Below are positions 51,845 to 61,181 of a stretch of DNA of 64,000 bases, in pieces. Below the pieces are notes generated by a model. That model was not told where the DNA came from, ran no database searches, and worked only from the letters and a program-made list of their open reading frames with translations. Made by a program: the position numbers and the translations under genes. Positions within the stretch are counted from its first letter, which is position 1; the number at the start of each line of letters is the position of its first letter. Source of the DNA: Nitrospira sp. (GTDB taxonomy: Bacteria; Nitrospirota; Nitrospiria; Nitrospirales; Nitrospiraceae); NCBI GenBank assembly GCA_024331125.1, contig JANDJI010000004.1:186001-250000 (forward strand). The letters run 5' to 3'.

Positions 51845-51873
51845 TTGACATTCCGCCCCCTCGCCAGTAGACT
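51845..51873 (+). promoter_or_regulatory. Promoter of the uppS-cdsA-dxr-rseP-proS operon, TTGACA-N17-TAGACT
   Basis: TTGACA (51845-51850), 17 bases, TAGACT (51868-51873), with the uppS ATG 87 bases downstream. The 290-bp divergent gap between tldD and uppS otherwise contains no gene. Confidence 0.6.
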
Positions 51874-51960
51874 TCGGCTACCCTCCTGACGCAGAGTTGG
51901 AGCCGAGACACCATACAACCACAATTCATCTGGAGGAGCGCCGGCAAGGTTTAAGGTTTC

Positions 51961-52746
51961 ATGAGACACCAGCCTGTAGTCAGCCTTGATCAGCTCTCGG
52001 AGAGCGAGTTGGCCGCCAAATTGGATCCCGAGCTGCTGCCCAAACACGTTGCCGTCATCATGGACGGCAATGGGCGGTGGGCCGAATTGCGCGGCCTTCC
52101 CCGCATCGAAGGACATCGCGAAGGCATCAACTCCGTCAGAGAAATGATCTCGCTCTGCTTGGAGCTCGGCATCCAGGCTCTGACGATCTACGCCTTTTCC
52201 CAGGAAAATTGGAACAGGCCCAGCCAGGAAATCAACGCGCTCATGGGCCTTCTCGAACATTACCTCTCGACGGAACGAACGGGCCTGATCGAGCAACAGG
52301 TTCGATTCCGAGCCATCGGACGCCTTGGGCTCCTCCCACCGTCGGCTCGGCATTGGGTTCGCAGAACCGAACAAGAAACCGCCCATCTGGACAAAATGGC
52401 CCTGACAGTGGCCTTAAGTTACGGAGGTCGTTCGGAAATCGTCGATGCCGTCAGAGGGTTGCTGGCCGATGTGCAGGCCGGTGCCATCGACGGTGAGCAA
52501 ATCGATGAAACCTTGTTCCAACAGTACTTATACACGCACCCGCTTCCCGATCCCGATCTTCTGATCCGGACGAGCGGGGAAACGCGAATCAGCAACTTTC
52601 TGCTCTGGCAGTTGGCCTATACGGAGCTGTGCTTCACCCCCACGTTGTGGCCGGATTTTCGCCGGCGTGAATTTTTGTTGGCGCTGTTGGAATACCAAAA
52701 ACGGGAGCGCCGCTTCGGGCGAATCTTGAGCGCGATCTCCTCATAG
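51961..52746 (+). CDS. uppS: Undecaprenyl diphosphate synthase (isoprenyl transferase)
   Basis: A 261-residue cis-prenyltransferase that makes the C55 lipid carrier for cell-wall synthesis. It has VAVIMDGNGRWA, GLPRIEGHREGINSVREMIS, LTIYAFSQENWNRP, ALSYGGRSEIVDAV and PDPDLLIRTSGETRISNFLL, LWQLAYTELCFTPTLWPDF. All catalytic and diphosphate-binding residues are seen. It is the first gene of an operon with cdsA nine bases on. Confidence 0.95.
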   Translation: MRHQPVVSLDQLSESELAAKLDPELLPKHVAVIMDGNGRWAELRGLPRIEGHREGINSVREMISLCLELGIQALTIYAFSQENWNRPSQEINALMGLLEHYLSTERTGLIEQQVRFRAIGRLGLLPPSARHWVRRTEQETAHLDKMALTVALSYGGRSEIVDAVRGLLADVQAGAIDGEQIDETLFQQYLYTHPLPDPDLLIRTSGETRISNFLLWQLAYTELCFTPTLWPDFRRREFLLALLEYQKRERRFGRILSAISS

Positions 52747-52755
52747 TTCGAGTGG

Positions 52756-53640
52756 ATGCCGCCCCAACCGTTCACGGATACGCGTGAGTCCGCGCTTGTG
52801 ATCACTCCATCGATAGGCCCTCGACGGTTCGACCTCCGGCGTCTTTATACCGCGGCCGCGCTGATCCCGCTCGTTTACGTTATCATCTCGTACCTCCCCC
52901 CCTGGGCCTTGACCCTGTTGTTGATGACGGGCGGTTGCCTCGCGCTGATCGAGCTGTACCGCATCACACTCCCCTCGCCCCCCAACTACTGGCTGATTGC
53001 CGTCGGACTCTCTCTCTCCGCCCTCGTCTTGGCCAAACATCAATTATCCTTGCTCGCGACGGATCTCCTGGCGATCGGGACATTGGCCGTTCCCGTCACG
53101 ATGTTGCTGTCCTCAGGGTCTTTCCATCGTCGGCTGAAAGAGACGACCCTCGTCGCCTTCGGAGTCCTGTACGTGGGGTTCACCCTGAGCACCGTGGCAT
53201 CGACGCGCTTACTGCCCGACGGCGAGCGGCTTGTGATCTTCCTCGCATTGGTCACCTGGGCCGGCGACACCGGCGCCTACTACGCCGGCACGCTCTTCGG
53301 CAAGCACCCGCTCGCGCCGTCGATCAGCCCGAAGAAAACCGTCGAGGGCGCGATCGGCGGTTTGGCGTTGGCCGAGAGCGCGGCTCTTCTGGCTCATGCG
53401 TGGTTCGTGCCGGAATTGTCGCTGTCCGACGCCTTGGCGCTCGGCCTGCTCTTGACGGCCGCGGGCCTGTCCGGCGACCTTTGGGAATCATTCATCAAAC
53501 GCCGCGCCGGGGTGAAAGACTCGGGTAACATTCTGCCCGGTCATGGCGGCATGTTGGACCGACTCGATAGTCTCTTGTTCACCGCCCCCGCCTTCTACTA
53601 CTATGTCACCTATTTTCGAGGCCTGTTACCATCCCCATGA
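52756..53640 (+). CDS. cdsA: Phosphatidate cytidylyltransferase
   Basis: A 294-residue integral membrane enzyme that makes CDP-diacylglycerol for phospholipid synthesis. It has about eight hydrophobic segments and the C-terminal signature KDSGNILPGHGGMLDRLDSL preceded by AGLSGDLWESFIKRRAGV. Another block, TWAGDTGAYYAGTLFGKHPL, SPKKTVEGAIGGL, is typical. The start at 52756 follows uppS by nine bases. Confidence 0.92.
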   Translation: MPPQPFTDTRESALVITPSIGPRRFDLRRLYTAAALIPLVYVIISYLPPWALTLLLMTGGCLALIELYRITLPSPPNYWLIAVGLSLSALVLAKHQLSLLATDLLAIGTLAVPVTMLLSSGSFHRRLKETTLVAFGVLYVGFTLSTVASTRLLPDGERLVIFLALVTWAGDTGAYYAGTLFGKHPLAPSISPKKTVEGAIGGLALAESAALLAHAWFVPELSLSDALALGLLLTAAGLSGDLWESFIKRRAGVKDSGNILPGHGGMLDRLDSLLFTAPAFYYYVTYFRGLLPSP

Positions 53641-53653
53641 CCGAGGAGCAACC

Positions 53654-54814
53654 ATGAAATCGATCATTATTCTGGGGTCGACCGGATCGATCGGGACCAA
53701 CACGCTCGATATCGTGCAACGATTCCCCGATGACTTTCGCGTCGTCGGCCTCACGGCCGGCGGCAATATTGAAAAACTGGAAGCGCAGATCCGTGCGTTC
53801 AAACCACAGATGGTGGCGGTATCCTCGGAAACCTCCGCCGCGCTCCTCCGGACGAGATGCGCGGATCTTCAAGTGGATATTCTGGCCGGCGAAGAAGGAA
53901 TCGCCCAGGTCGCCGCCATGCCGGGGGCCGAACTGGTGATCTCGGCCATCGTCGGCGCCGCCGGGCTGGTTCCCACCTTGGCGGCCATTCGCAGCGGCAA
54001 GCACATCGCGTTGGCCAATAAAGAGCCCATGGTGATGGCCGGCAAACTGATGCAGACCGAAGCCCGCAAGCACGGCGTCAGGATTTTTCCGGTCGACAGC
54101 GAGCACAGCGCGATTTTCCAATCACTCGAGGGTCATCGACTCCAAGACGTCCGCCGCCTCATTTTGACGGCCTCCGGCGGCGCCCTTTGGCCCTTGACGA
54201 AGGAGCAGTTATCGGACGTCACGCCCGATCGCGCGCTGCAACATCCCAACTGGAAGATGGGCTCGAAAATCACGATCGACTCCGCGACGTTGATGAACAA
54301 AGGGCTCGAAGTCGTCGAGGCTCGCTGGCTGTTCGACATCCCCGAATCCCGTATCGACGTGTTGATCCATCGGGAAAGTATCATCCACTCCCTGGTCGAA
54401 TATGAGGACCGATCCGTGATCGCTCAGTTGGGGCTCCCGGACATGCGGACTCCCATCTCCTACGCGATGCGATATCCCGAACGCATGCCGCTCGACCTGC
54501 CTTCCCTGGACTTGACGGAAATCGGCAAATTGACGTTTTGCAAACCGGACCACGACCGGTTTCCCTGCCTGTCCCTCGGTTACGAGTCGCTGCGGATCGG
54601 CGGAACGATGCCGGCAGCCATGAACGCCGCCAATGAAGTGGCGGTCGAGGCGTTTCTCAACGGCGGCATCCGCTTTATCGAAATTCCCGAAGTGATCCGA
54701 CACACGATGGAGGCCCACAACCATCGGGATCTTGCCGATCTTGAAGACGCCTTGGAAGCGGACCGCTGGGCGCGGGAAAAGGCCGGATCGCTGGTCCACG
54801 CCATGACACGCTGA
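53654..54814 (+). CDS. dxr: 1-deoxy-D-xylulose-5-phosphate reductoisomerase
   Basis: A 386-residue enzyme of the MEP isoprenoid route that makes 2-C-methyl-D-erythritol 4-phosphate. NADPH motif SIIILGSTGSIGTNTLDIVQ, ALANKEPMVMAGKLM, active-site FPVDSEHSAIFQSLEG, LTASGGALWPLT, HPNWKMGSKITIDSATLMNK and VHRESIIHSLVEY-like IHRESIIHSLVEYED. The ATG at 53654 has GAGGAG five bases upstream. It feeds precursors to uppS and, through farnesyl diphosphate, to hpnD. Confidence 0.95.
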   Translation: MKSIIILGSTGSIGTNTLDIVQRFPDDFRVVGLTAGGNIEKLEAQIRAFKPQMVAVSSETSAALLRTRCADLQVDILAGEEGIAQVAAMPGAELVISAIVGAAGLVPTLAAIRSGKHIALANKEPMVMAGKLMQTEARKHGVRIFPVDSEHSAIFQSLEGHRLQDVRRLILTASGGALWPLTKEQLSDVTPDRALQHPNWKMGSKITIDSATLMNKGLEVVEARWLFDIPESRIDVLIHRESIIHSLVEYEDRSVIAQLGLPDMRTPISYAMRYPERMPLDLPSLDLTEIGKLTFCKPDHDRFPCLSLGYESLRIGGTMPAAMNAANEVAVEAFLNGGIRFIEIPEVIRHTMEAHNHRDLADLEDALEADRWAREKAGSLVHAMTR

Positions 54815-54825
54815 CGATGACTATT

Positions 54826-54853
54826 TTGAAATCGGCTCAATCGATGGTAGAGT
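54826..54853 (+). promoter_or_regulatory. Possible internal promoter before rseP, TTGAAA-N16-TAGAGT
   Basis: TTGAAA (54826-54831), 16 bases, TAGAGT (54848-54853) in the gap between dxr and rseP. It would allow rseP-proS transcription apart from the main operon. Confidence 0.4.
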
Positions 54854-54894
54854 AATCCCAACGCGGCACTCCCGACGGCTCGAACGCTGGATTG

Positions 54895-56292
54895 ATGACG
54901 ATGATCTCCGCCATAACGTGGTCCCCCGACACCCTCTGGTTGCTGCTGCAAAAAGCGTGGTGGTTTCTTGTCGTTCTGGGTGTTCTTGTGGCGTTTCATG
55001 AGCTCGGCCATTTCCTCGCGGCCCGGTGGGTCGGTGTGAGGGTGCTCAAATTCTCGATCGGCTTCGGCCCCAAATTGTTCGGCCGCCAAGTCGGAGAGAC
55101 GGAGTATCTGCTGTCCGCCATTCCGCTTGGGGGCTACGTCAAATTGTTCGGAGAAGAGGAGGCGGAAGCGACCACCGCCGAAGACCGCCGACGATCATTC
55201 GCCCACCAAAACCTCGGGGGAAAAATCCTCATCGTGGCGGCCGGCCCCGGCTTCAATTTCATCCTGGCCTATTTGATCTTTGCCGGCTGGCTGGCGACGG
55301 GATCGCCTTTGTTCGTCCCCACGTTTCGGGACCTGAGCGCCGACATCGAGGCCCTCGTTCCCACATCGCCGGCCGCGAAGGCGGGGATGGAAGTGGGCGA
55401 CCGCGTCGTCAAGGTCAACGGGAAAGATATTTCGACCAAGAGCGAATTGCTGGACGCCGTCGCGAAGAGCAACGGCGAATCCCTCACGCTTGAAATCAGT
55501 CGAGACGGCCGGATGAAAACCCTGACCGTCGCACCGGTGCCGGTTCCGGGAACCGCGGCGGATGGAGAGGAATCGGTCTATACGATCGGCGTCGAAGAAA
55601 TCCCGCCGCTCGTCACAGCCGTGATGCACGGATCTCCCGCCTCGGCGGCCGGATTCCAACCCGGCGATCGGGTCGTGACCATCGAAGGACAACCCATTTA
55701 TACCTGGTCCCAGATGACCGCCCTGGTCAAGGAACATCCTGACCGACCGTTGCGCGTGGAGGTGCTGCGCAACGGACAGCGGGTTGCGCTCACGGTCACG
55801 CCATCGGTCGAAAAGGTAACGGTCGGCGGCCAAACCGTTGAAATCGGCAAAATCGGCATCTCCGGCCCGGGCCGGTCGTTGATGCGGTCGGACAATCTGT
55901 TTGAAGCCCTGTACCACGGCTTGGACGCGACGTGGGGCTGGACCGAGCTGACGACGGTCGGCCTGTACAAAATGGTCGTGGGGGACATTTCGAGCAAGAA
56001 CATCGGAGGTCCCCTGACGATCGCCAACATTTCCGGCGAAGCCGCGTCGCAAGGCGCGTCCAGCGTCGTCTTCCTCATCGCCATTTTGAGCATCAACCTC
56101 GGCGTGCTGAACCTGTTACCGATCCCGATTCTGGACGGAGGTCACCTGCTCTTTTTTCTGATCGAGGGCATTCTCCGCAAACCTCTGGGCGACCGTCAGC
56201 GGGAGGTCGCGCAGCAGGTGGGACTGGTCCTGTTGGTCGGCGTCATGATCTTCGCGTTCTGGAACGATTTGGAACGGATCTTTGCCCGCTAA
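54895..56292 (+). CDS. rseP: Site-2 intramembrane metalloprotease RseP
   Basis: A protein of about 465 residues with zinc motif HELGH (residues 35-39) in the first membrane span, then a PDZ tandem (residues about 110-290: SPAAKAGMEVGDRVVKVNGK and SPASAAGFQPGDRVVTIEGQ) and the C-terminal active-site segment NLLPIPILDGGHLLFFLIEG that supplies the third ligand. It cleaves membrane-bound anti-sigma factors and signal-peptide remnants. Two PDZ domains match the E. coli-type RseP. Start at 54895 (ATG) or 54901. Confidence 0.93.
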   Translation: MTMISAITWSPDTLWLLLQKAWWFLVVLGVLVAFHELGHFLAARWVGVRVLKFSIGFGPKLFGRQVGETEYLLSAIPLGGYVKLFGEEEAEATTAEDRRRSFAHQNLGGKILIVAAGPGFNFILAYLIFAGWLATGSPLFVPTFRDLSADIEALVPTSPAAKAGMEVGDRVVKVNGKDISTKSELLDAVAKSNGESLTLEISRDGRMKTLTVAPVPVPGTAADGEESVYTIGVEEIPPLVTAVMHGSPASAAGFQPGDRVVTIEGQPIYTWSQMTALVKEHPDRPLRVEVLRNGQRVALTVTPSVEKVTVGGQTVEIGKIGISGPGRSLMRSDNLFEALYHGLDATWGWTELTTVGLYKMVVGDISSKNIGGPLTIANISGEAASQGASSVVFLIAILSINLGVLNLLPIPILDGGHLLFFLIEGILRKPLGDRQREVAQQVGLVLLVGVMIFAFWNDLERIFAR

Positions 56293-56298
56293 GTTCGC

Positions 56299-58032
56299 AT
56301 GAAAACCTCTCAACTCCTCATCCCCACCCTGCGGGAAGACCCCGGCGAAGCGGAAACCGTCAGTCACCGGCTGATGCTCCGGGCGGGGTTGATTCGCAAG
56401 ACGGCCGCCGGCATTTACACGTACCTTCCCCTGGGGCTGCGGGTGATCCGAAAGATCGAAGGCATTATTCGCGAGGAGATGAATCGCGCGGGGGCGCAGG
56501 AATTGTTGATGCCCATCGCCTCTCCGGCCGAATTGTGGAAGGAGACCGGTCGCTGGGACCATTACGGCAAGGAATTGCTCCGTTTCAAAGACCGCCATGA
56601 CCGAGACTTCTGCCTCGGCCCTACGCACGAAGAGGTCATTACCGATCTGTTCAGGCGTGAGGTGCGCTCGTATCGGCAGCTGCCTCTCAACTTTTATCAA
56701 ATCCAGACGAAATTTCGCGATGAGATACGCCCCCGCTTCGGGCTGATGCGAGGCCGGGAGTTCATCATGAAAGACGCCTACAGCTTCGACGCCGACGAGG
56801 CGGGCGCGCGGGCGAGCTATCAAAAAATGTACGACGCCTACACCAGAATTTTTACCCGATGCGGCCTGACCTTTCGCGCGGTCGAGGCCGACACCGGATT
56901 GATCGGAGGAGACGTTTCGCATGAATTCATGGTCCTGGCCGCCACCGGCGAAGCGACCGTGGCCTACACCGAGGAAGGATCGTACGCGGCCAATCTCGAA
57001 CGGGCGGAAATTTTGCCTCCTGCCGACGCCGATGACGCTCCGTTTCAACCGCTGACGGCCGTATCGACCCCCCGATGCAGAACAGTGGAAGAAGTCACGT
57101 CCTTCCTGCACGTTCTCCCGCGGCAACTGGTCAAGACGCTCATCTACAAGGCGGAGAACGAGCCGGTCGCCGTCCTCATCCGAGGGGATCACGAACTGAA
57201 CGAGGTGAAGCTGGCCCGTCTCTTGCGCGTGATGGACGTTCAGTTGGCCGATCCTGAGACCGTCTTACGCCTCACGAAAGCCCCCGTCGGTTTCGCCGGC
57301 CCCATCGGTCTCTCCGGTGTCCGCATCTTAGCGGACCACGCGATCGCCGGCATGCGAAACGTCGTGGTCGGCGGGAACCGAGAGGACACACACTACGTCA
57401 ACGCCAATTTGGGTCGCGACTTCACGGTCGATCGCTTCGCCGACCTTCGGAACGCGCAGGCGGGCGACCCATCGCCGCGCGGAGACGGTCCTTTAGTCCT
57501 GGCGAAGGGCATCGAAGTGGGCCAAGTCTTCCTCCTCGGGACAAAGTACAGCAAGAGCATGAACGCCACGATTCTCGACGATCAAGGCAAAGAGCGTTTT
57601 GCCGTCATGGGCTGCTACGGGATCGGCGTCGGCCGAACCGCCGCAGCCGCCATTGAGCAGAACCACGACGAGAAAGGCATCATCTGGCCGTTCCCGATCG
57701 CTCCCTTTCACGTCCATCTGCTGCCGGTCACGCAATCGAGCAAAACGGCCGAAGCCACCGCCCGTCTCTACGAGACGTTGCAGGAGGGAGGGTTCGAAGT
57801 CCTTTGGGACGATCGAGACGAGCGCGCAGGCGTCAAGTTCAATGACGCCGACCTTATCGGAGCACCTTTCCAAATCGTGGTCGGGGACAAGGGGCTTGCC
57901 GACGGCGTCGTTGAAGTCAAAATCCGACGGACCGGAACGAAATCGCGTGTCAGTCCATCGGATATTCTGGCTCATCTCGGCAAAGCCGTTCCGAACAAGG
58001 CTGCTCCCGAATCGCCCCGGCCACGTTCGTAA
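56299..58032 (+). CDS. proS: Prolyl-tRNA synthetase, bacterial type with editing domain
   Basis: A 577-residue class II synthetase charging tRNA-Pro. Catalytic motif 2 region FCLGPTHEEVITDLFRREVR, RPRFGLMRGREFIMKDAYSF, motif 3 MGCYGIGVGRTAAAAIEQNH. The inserted editing domain (INS) spans about residues 225-385 (QLVKTLIYKAENEPVAVLIR, LTKAPVGFAGPIGLSGVRIL), and the anticodon-binding domain ends the protein. The start is six bases after rseP. Confidence 0.96.
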   Translation: MKTSQLLIPTLREDPGEAETVSHRLMLRAGLIRKTAAGIYTYLPLGLRVIRKIEGIIREEMNRAGAQELLMPIASPAELWKETGRWDHYGKELLRFKDRHDRDFCLGPTHEEVITDLFRREVRSYRQLPLNFYQIQTKFRDEIRPRFGLMRGREFIMKDAYSFDADEAGARASYQKMYDAYTRIFTRCGLTFRAVEADTGLIGGDVSHEFMVLAATGEATVAYTEEGSYAANLERAEILPPADADDAPFQPLTAVSTPRCRTVEEVTSFLHVLPRQLVKTLIYKAENEPVAVLIRGDHELNEVKLARLLRVMDVQLADPETVLRLTKAPVGFAGPIGLSGVRILADHAIAGMRNVVVGGNREDTHYVNANLGRDFTVDRFADLRNAQAGDPSPRGDGPLVLAKGIEVGQVFLLGTKYSKSMNATILDDQGKERFAVMGCYGIGVGRTAAAAIEQNHDEKGIIWPFPIAPFHVHLLPVTQSSKTAEATARLYETLQEGGFEVLWDDRDERAGVKFNDADLIGAPFQIVVGDKGLADGVVEVKIRRTGTKSRVSPSDILAHLGKAVPNKAAPESPRPRS

Positions 58033-58130
58033 ATCTTACGCATCAATCTTACGATGGACGGACGCCCGCCGTTTCCCGCCTTCTTTCTCCGCCGCTCTAT
58101 TGTGTGTGATTGAGTAAAATCCCCTTTTTC

Positions 58131-58158
58131 TTGCCTTCCTTGGCTCGTCCGCTAGACT
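58131..58158 (+). promoter_or_regulatory. Predicted promoter of the GAF-ATPase gene, TTGCCT-N16-TAGACT
   Basis: TTGCCT (58131-58136), 16 bases, TAGACT (58153-58158), 117 bases before the ATG at 58276. The -10 is identical to those of the kinase gene and uppS. Confidence 0.45.
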
Positions 58159-58275
58159 AAGTTTCGACTACTCGGCGAGGCAATCGCCTCGATACACACA
58201 TCGGTCGTTTTTTCGCCAACCGTCTGCGTCATTTGCCGGGCAGGCGATCAATCGGTTCCGAGGAGCATCGCGGGA

Positions 58276-60585
58276 ATGAACGTCAAGCCGATGACGCAGA
58301 CGCTTCGGGAACTCAACCTTAAAATCGAACAGGCCGAGCAGGTCAATCGAATCATCAAGCAGATTCAGTGCGCCACCAACCTCGACCAGATCGTCCTGGA
58401 TCTCCACCACGACATTCTCAGCCTGTTCGACGCGCAGGACTTGACGCTGTTCGCGGTCGACGCGGACAAGAAGGAAATTTTCTTCAAAATCCCTCAAGTC
58501 GACAGCGTCGAAGAATTCCGCATTCCCATCACCGAGCAGAGCCTGGCCGGGTTCTGCGCGAAATATCTCCGCCCCGTCAACGTCGCCGACGCCTATAACG
58601 CCGCGGAGCTGCGGAACATCCATCCCGCTCTGCTCCACGACAGCACCTACGACAAGCGGACGGGCTTCAAAACCAAACAGGTGCTGACTTATCCGATCGT
58701 CGCCGACAACAAATACCTCATGGGCGTGATCCAGCTCTTGAACAAGAAAACCGGATCGCGCTTCACGAGAAAGGACGAAGAGTCCGTCGCCGAAATCGCC
58801 AAGGCGCTCGGCACCGCTTTCTACAATCTGAAAAACACGGCGAAGAAAAACCCCACACGCTTCGATCTGTTGCTCAACGGCAATCGTCTGACGCAAACCG
58901 ATCTCGACAACGCGATCGCCGAATCACGCAAAGGCGTCAACGATCTGGAGACGATTCTGCTCGAAAAGTACAAGGTCCCCAAATCGGAGCTCGGCAAGTC
59001 GCTGGCGCAGTTCTACAAGTGTCCTTACATCGAATACAGCGAGCGCACCGTCATCGACGTCGAGCTCCTTAAAAACCTCAATCTTGACTACTTAAAAAAG
59101 AATCACTGGATCCCCCTCCGGCGGGACCGCACTTCGATCGAAATCCTGACCGACGATCCCGGCGATCTGGATCGGGTTCAGGACATCAAACGAACGTTCC
59201 CCGGACTCAACATCCGGTTCGCCGTCGGTTTGCGGCGCGACATCGCCCAATTCCTGGCCGCTGGGCAAGGGGACGGAGGAGGCCGCAAGCTGGATGAAAG
59301 CGTCTCCGACATTCTCGGCGAGCTCGTCACCGAGGCGCAAGCCGAAGCCATGGAAGAAGCGACCGCGGGGGGGCTTGATGAAAACGACAGCGCCATCGTG
59401 CGCCTGGCGAACCAGATCATCGCCGACGCCTACCGGCAAAACGCATCGGACATTCACATCGAGCCTTATGGAGAAAAGCGCGAGACCGTCGTCCGTTTCC
59501 GCGTGGACGGCGAATGTTTCGAGTACATGAAAATTCCCCAGAGCTACCGGCGCGCCATCGTCTCGCGGATCAAAATCATGGCCAGCCTTGACATCGCCGA
59601 GCGGCGCAAGCCGCAGGACGGAAAGATCAAATTCAAATTGTCGGACACGAAAGAAATCGAACTCCGCGTCGCGACCATTCCCACGGCCGGATACAACGAA
59701 GACGTCGTGCTGCGCATCCTCGCCGCAAGCGAACCGCTGCCGCTCGATCAAATGGGGTTTTCGGAACGCAATCTCAGGGCTCTCAAGGAAATCTCCGAAA
59801 AGCCCTACGGGATCATTCTCTGCGTGGGGCCGACCGGATCGGGCAAAACGACCACCCTTCACTCCGTGCTGGGCCATATCAACACACCGGACATCAAGAT
59901 CTGGACCGCCGAAGATCCGGTGGAAATCACCCAATACGGATTGAGGCAAGTTCAAGTCCAGCCGAAAATCGGCTTCACGTTCGCCGCAGCCATGCGCGCC
60001 TTCCTGCGCGCGGACCCGGACGTCATCATGGTCGGAGAAATGCGCGACAAGGAAACGGCCGAAATGGGCATCGAAGCCTCTCTCACTGGCCATTTGGTGC
60101 TCAGCACCCTGCACACGAACAGCGCTGTGGAAACCGTCACCCGCCTCCTCGACATGGGTTGCGATCCCTTCAGCTTCGCCGATGCCATGCTGGGCGTCTT
60201 GGCCCAACGCCTTGCCCGGCGCCTCTGCAAAGATTGCAAAGAACAGTACGTCTGCACGCCGGAGGAATACGCCGAACTCCGATCGGGCTATGGGTCGGAG
60301 CAATGGGATCAACTCGGAGTCAAACAGGACAATACGTTTCGCCTGTATCGAGCCAAAGGCTGCGAGACGTGCAACCGCTCCGGTTTCAGAGGGCGCATCG
60401 CTCTCCATGAGCTGCTGCTCGGCACCGACGAAATCAAACGTCTGATCCAGCGCAGAGCCACGACGGAAGAGATGCTCAAGACCGCTCTCGCTCAGGGCAT
60501 GACGACCCTCCTTCAAGACGGCATCCAAAAAGTGCTTCAGGGTCAGACCACCTACAAAGAAGTCAAGGCGGTCGCCATCAAATAG
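58276..60585 (+). CDS. GspE/PilB-type secretion or pilus ATPase with N-terminal GAF domain
   Basis: A 769-residue cytoplasmic ATPase. Residues about 20-185 are a GAF domain (LDLHHDILSLFDAQDLTLFA, QVLTYPIVADNKYLMGVIQL, LLNKKTGSRFTRKDE). Residues 195-330 resemble the MshEN/GspE N-terminal domain (KVPKSELGKSLAQFYKCPYI). The ATPase core has IVRLANQIIADAYRQNASDI, Walker A GPTGSGKTTT (residue about 518), Asp box AEDPVEIT, Walker B DVIMVGEMRD, His box LVLSTLHTNSAVE and the zinc CX2C pairs CKDC and CETC. No other pilus or type II secretion genes lie nearby, so its partners must be elsewhere. Confidence 0.9.
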   Translation: MNVKPMTQTLRELNLKIEQAEQVNRIIKQIQCATNLDQIVLDLHHDILSLFDAQDLTLFAVDADKKEIFFKIPQVDSVEEFRIPITEQSLAGFCAKYLRPVNVADAYNAAELRNIHPALLHDSTYDKRTGFKTKQVLTYPIVADNKYLMGVIQLLNKKTGSRFTRKDEESVAEIAKALGTAFYNLKNTAKKNPTRFDLLLNGNRLTQTDLDNAIAESRKGVNDLETILLEKYKVPKSELGKSLAQFYKCPYIEYSERTVIDVELLKNLNLDYLKKNHWIPLRRDRTSIEILTDDPGDLDRVQDIKRTFPGLNIRFAVGLRRDIAQFLAAGQGDGGGRKLDESVSDILGELVTEAQAEAMEEATAGGLDENDSAIVRLANQIIADAYRQNASDIHIEPYGEKRETVVRFRVDGECFEYMKIPQSYRRAIVSRIKIMASLDIAERRKPQDGKIKFKLSDTKEIELRVATIPTAGYNEDVVLRILAASEPLPLDQMGFSERNLRALKEISEKPYGIILCVGPTGSGKTTTLHSVLGHINTPDIKIWTAEDPVEITQYGLRQVQVQPKIGFTFAAAMRAFLRADPDVIMVGEMRDKETAEMGIEASLTGHLVLSTLHTNSAVETVTRLLDMGCDPFSFADAMLGVLAQRLARRLCKDCKEQYVCTPEEYAELRSGYGSEQWDQLGVKQDNTFRLYRAKGCETCNRSGFRGRIALHELLLGTDEIKRLIQRRATTEEMLKTALAQGMTTLLQDGIQKVLQGQTTYKEVKAVAIK

Positions 60586-60779
60586 ATCCTCGCTTCTTCC
60601 TAGAAACGCGTTCTTCCGAACGACTTTTGAGAATAGAAGAGATCCGGCGATCCAAGAAAATGTCGGGCGAAGGCATCGTGTGGTATTGAGAACTGCGACC
60701 CGTAGAAATCGCCGCGAGGGAAGCCGGCTGGCAACGGAAACGTCTGTCGGTGAGTCGATGAGATCGACGGGCCGAACGA

Positions 60780-61181
60780 TCAGGGAACAGGCGCAGGGAA
60801 CTGCTGCGAGGAACAGCCCGAAAGCGTGTACAGGCCGGTATCGGCTATCAGCGAACGATCGTCGAACTCGATACCATAGGTCTGAGCCCTTCCCCAGCGA
60901 ACGGTCGCGAGCTCGATGATCGTGGGAGAGGTATGATGCGGGAGTTGCAAGCTGAGTGCGATGCGATCACCGGGCGAGATCACCGCTTCGGTCATCATTC
61001 GGGCGCCCTTTGCGGACATGTCATAGACGACCCCGACGTCGCCTTGTTCGACGGCAAGCCGCCGATTCGGACTGACTAACGCAAACAAACATGGAAACGG
61101 CGTCGCAAGACGAACGCGACAATGGCGGCGCAACTGAGCGAACCGTCGTTCTTTGGCCGTCTCGACATCTATTGGTTCCAT
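60780..61181 (-). CDS. Single-domain PilZ protein
   Basis: A 133-residue PilZ domain protein. RxxxR is RRHCRVRL (residues about 18-25) and DxSxxG is YDMSAKGARMM, followed by GDRIALSLQLPH, TVRWGRAQTYGIEFDDR. It is convergent with the GAF-ATPase gene, whose MshEN-like part may itself bind c-di-GMP, so the two could serve one c-di-GMP-controlled machine; that is inference. Confidence 0.75.
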   Translation of the reverse strand: MEPIDVETAKERRFAQLRRHCRVRLATPFPCLFALVSPNRRLAVEQGDVGVVYDMSAKGARMMTEAVISPGDRIALSLQLPHHTSPTIIELATVRWGRAQTYGIEFDDRSLIADTGLYTLSGCSSQQFPAPVP

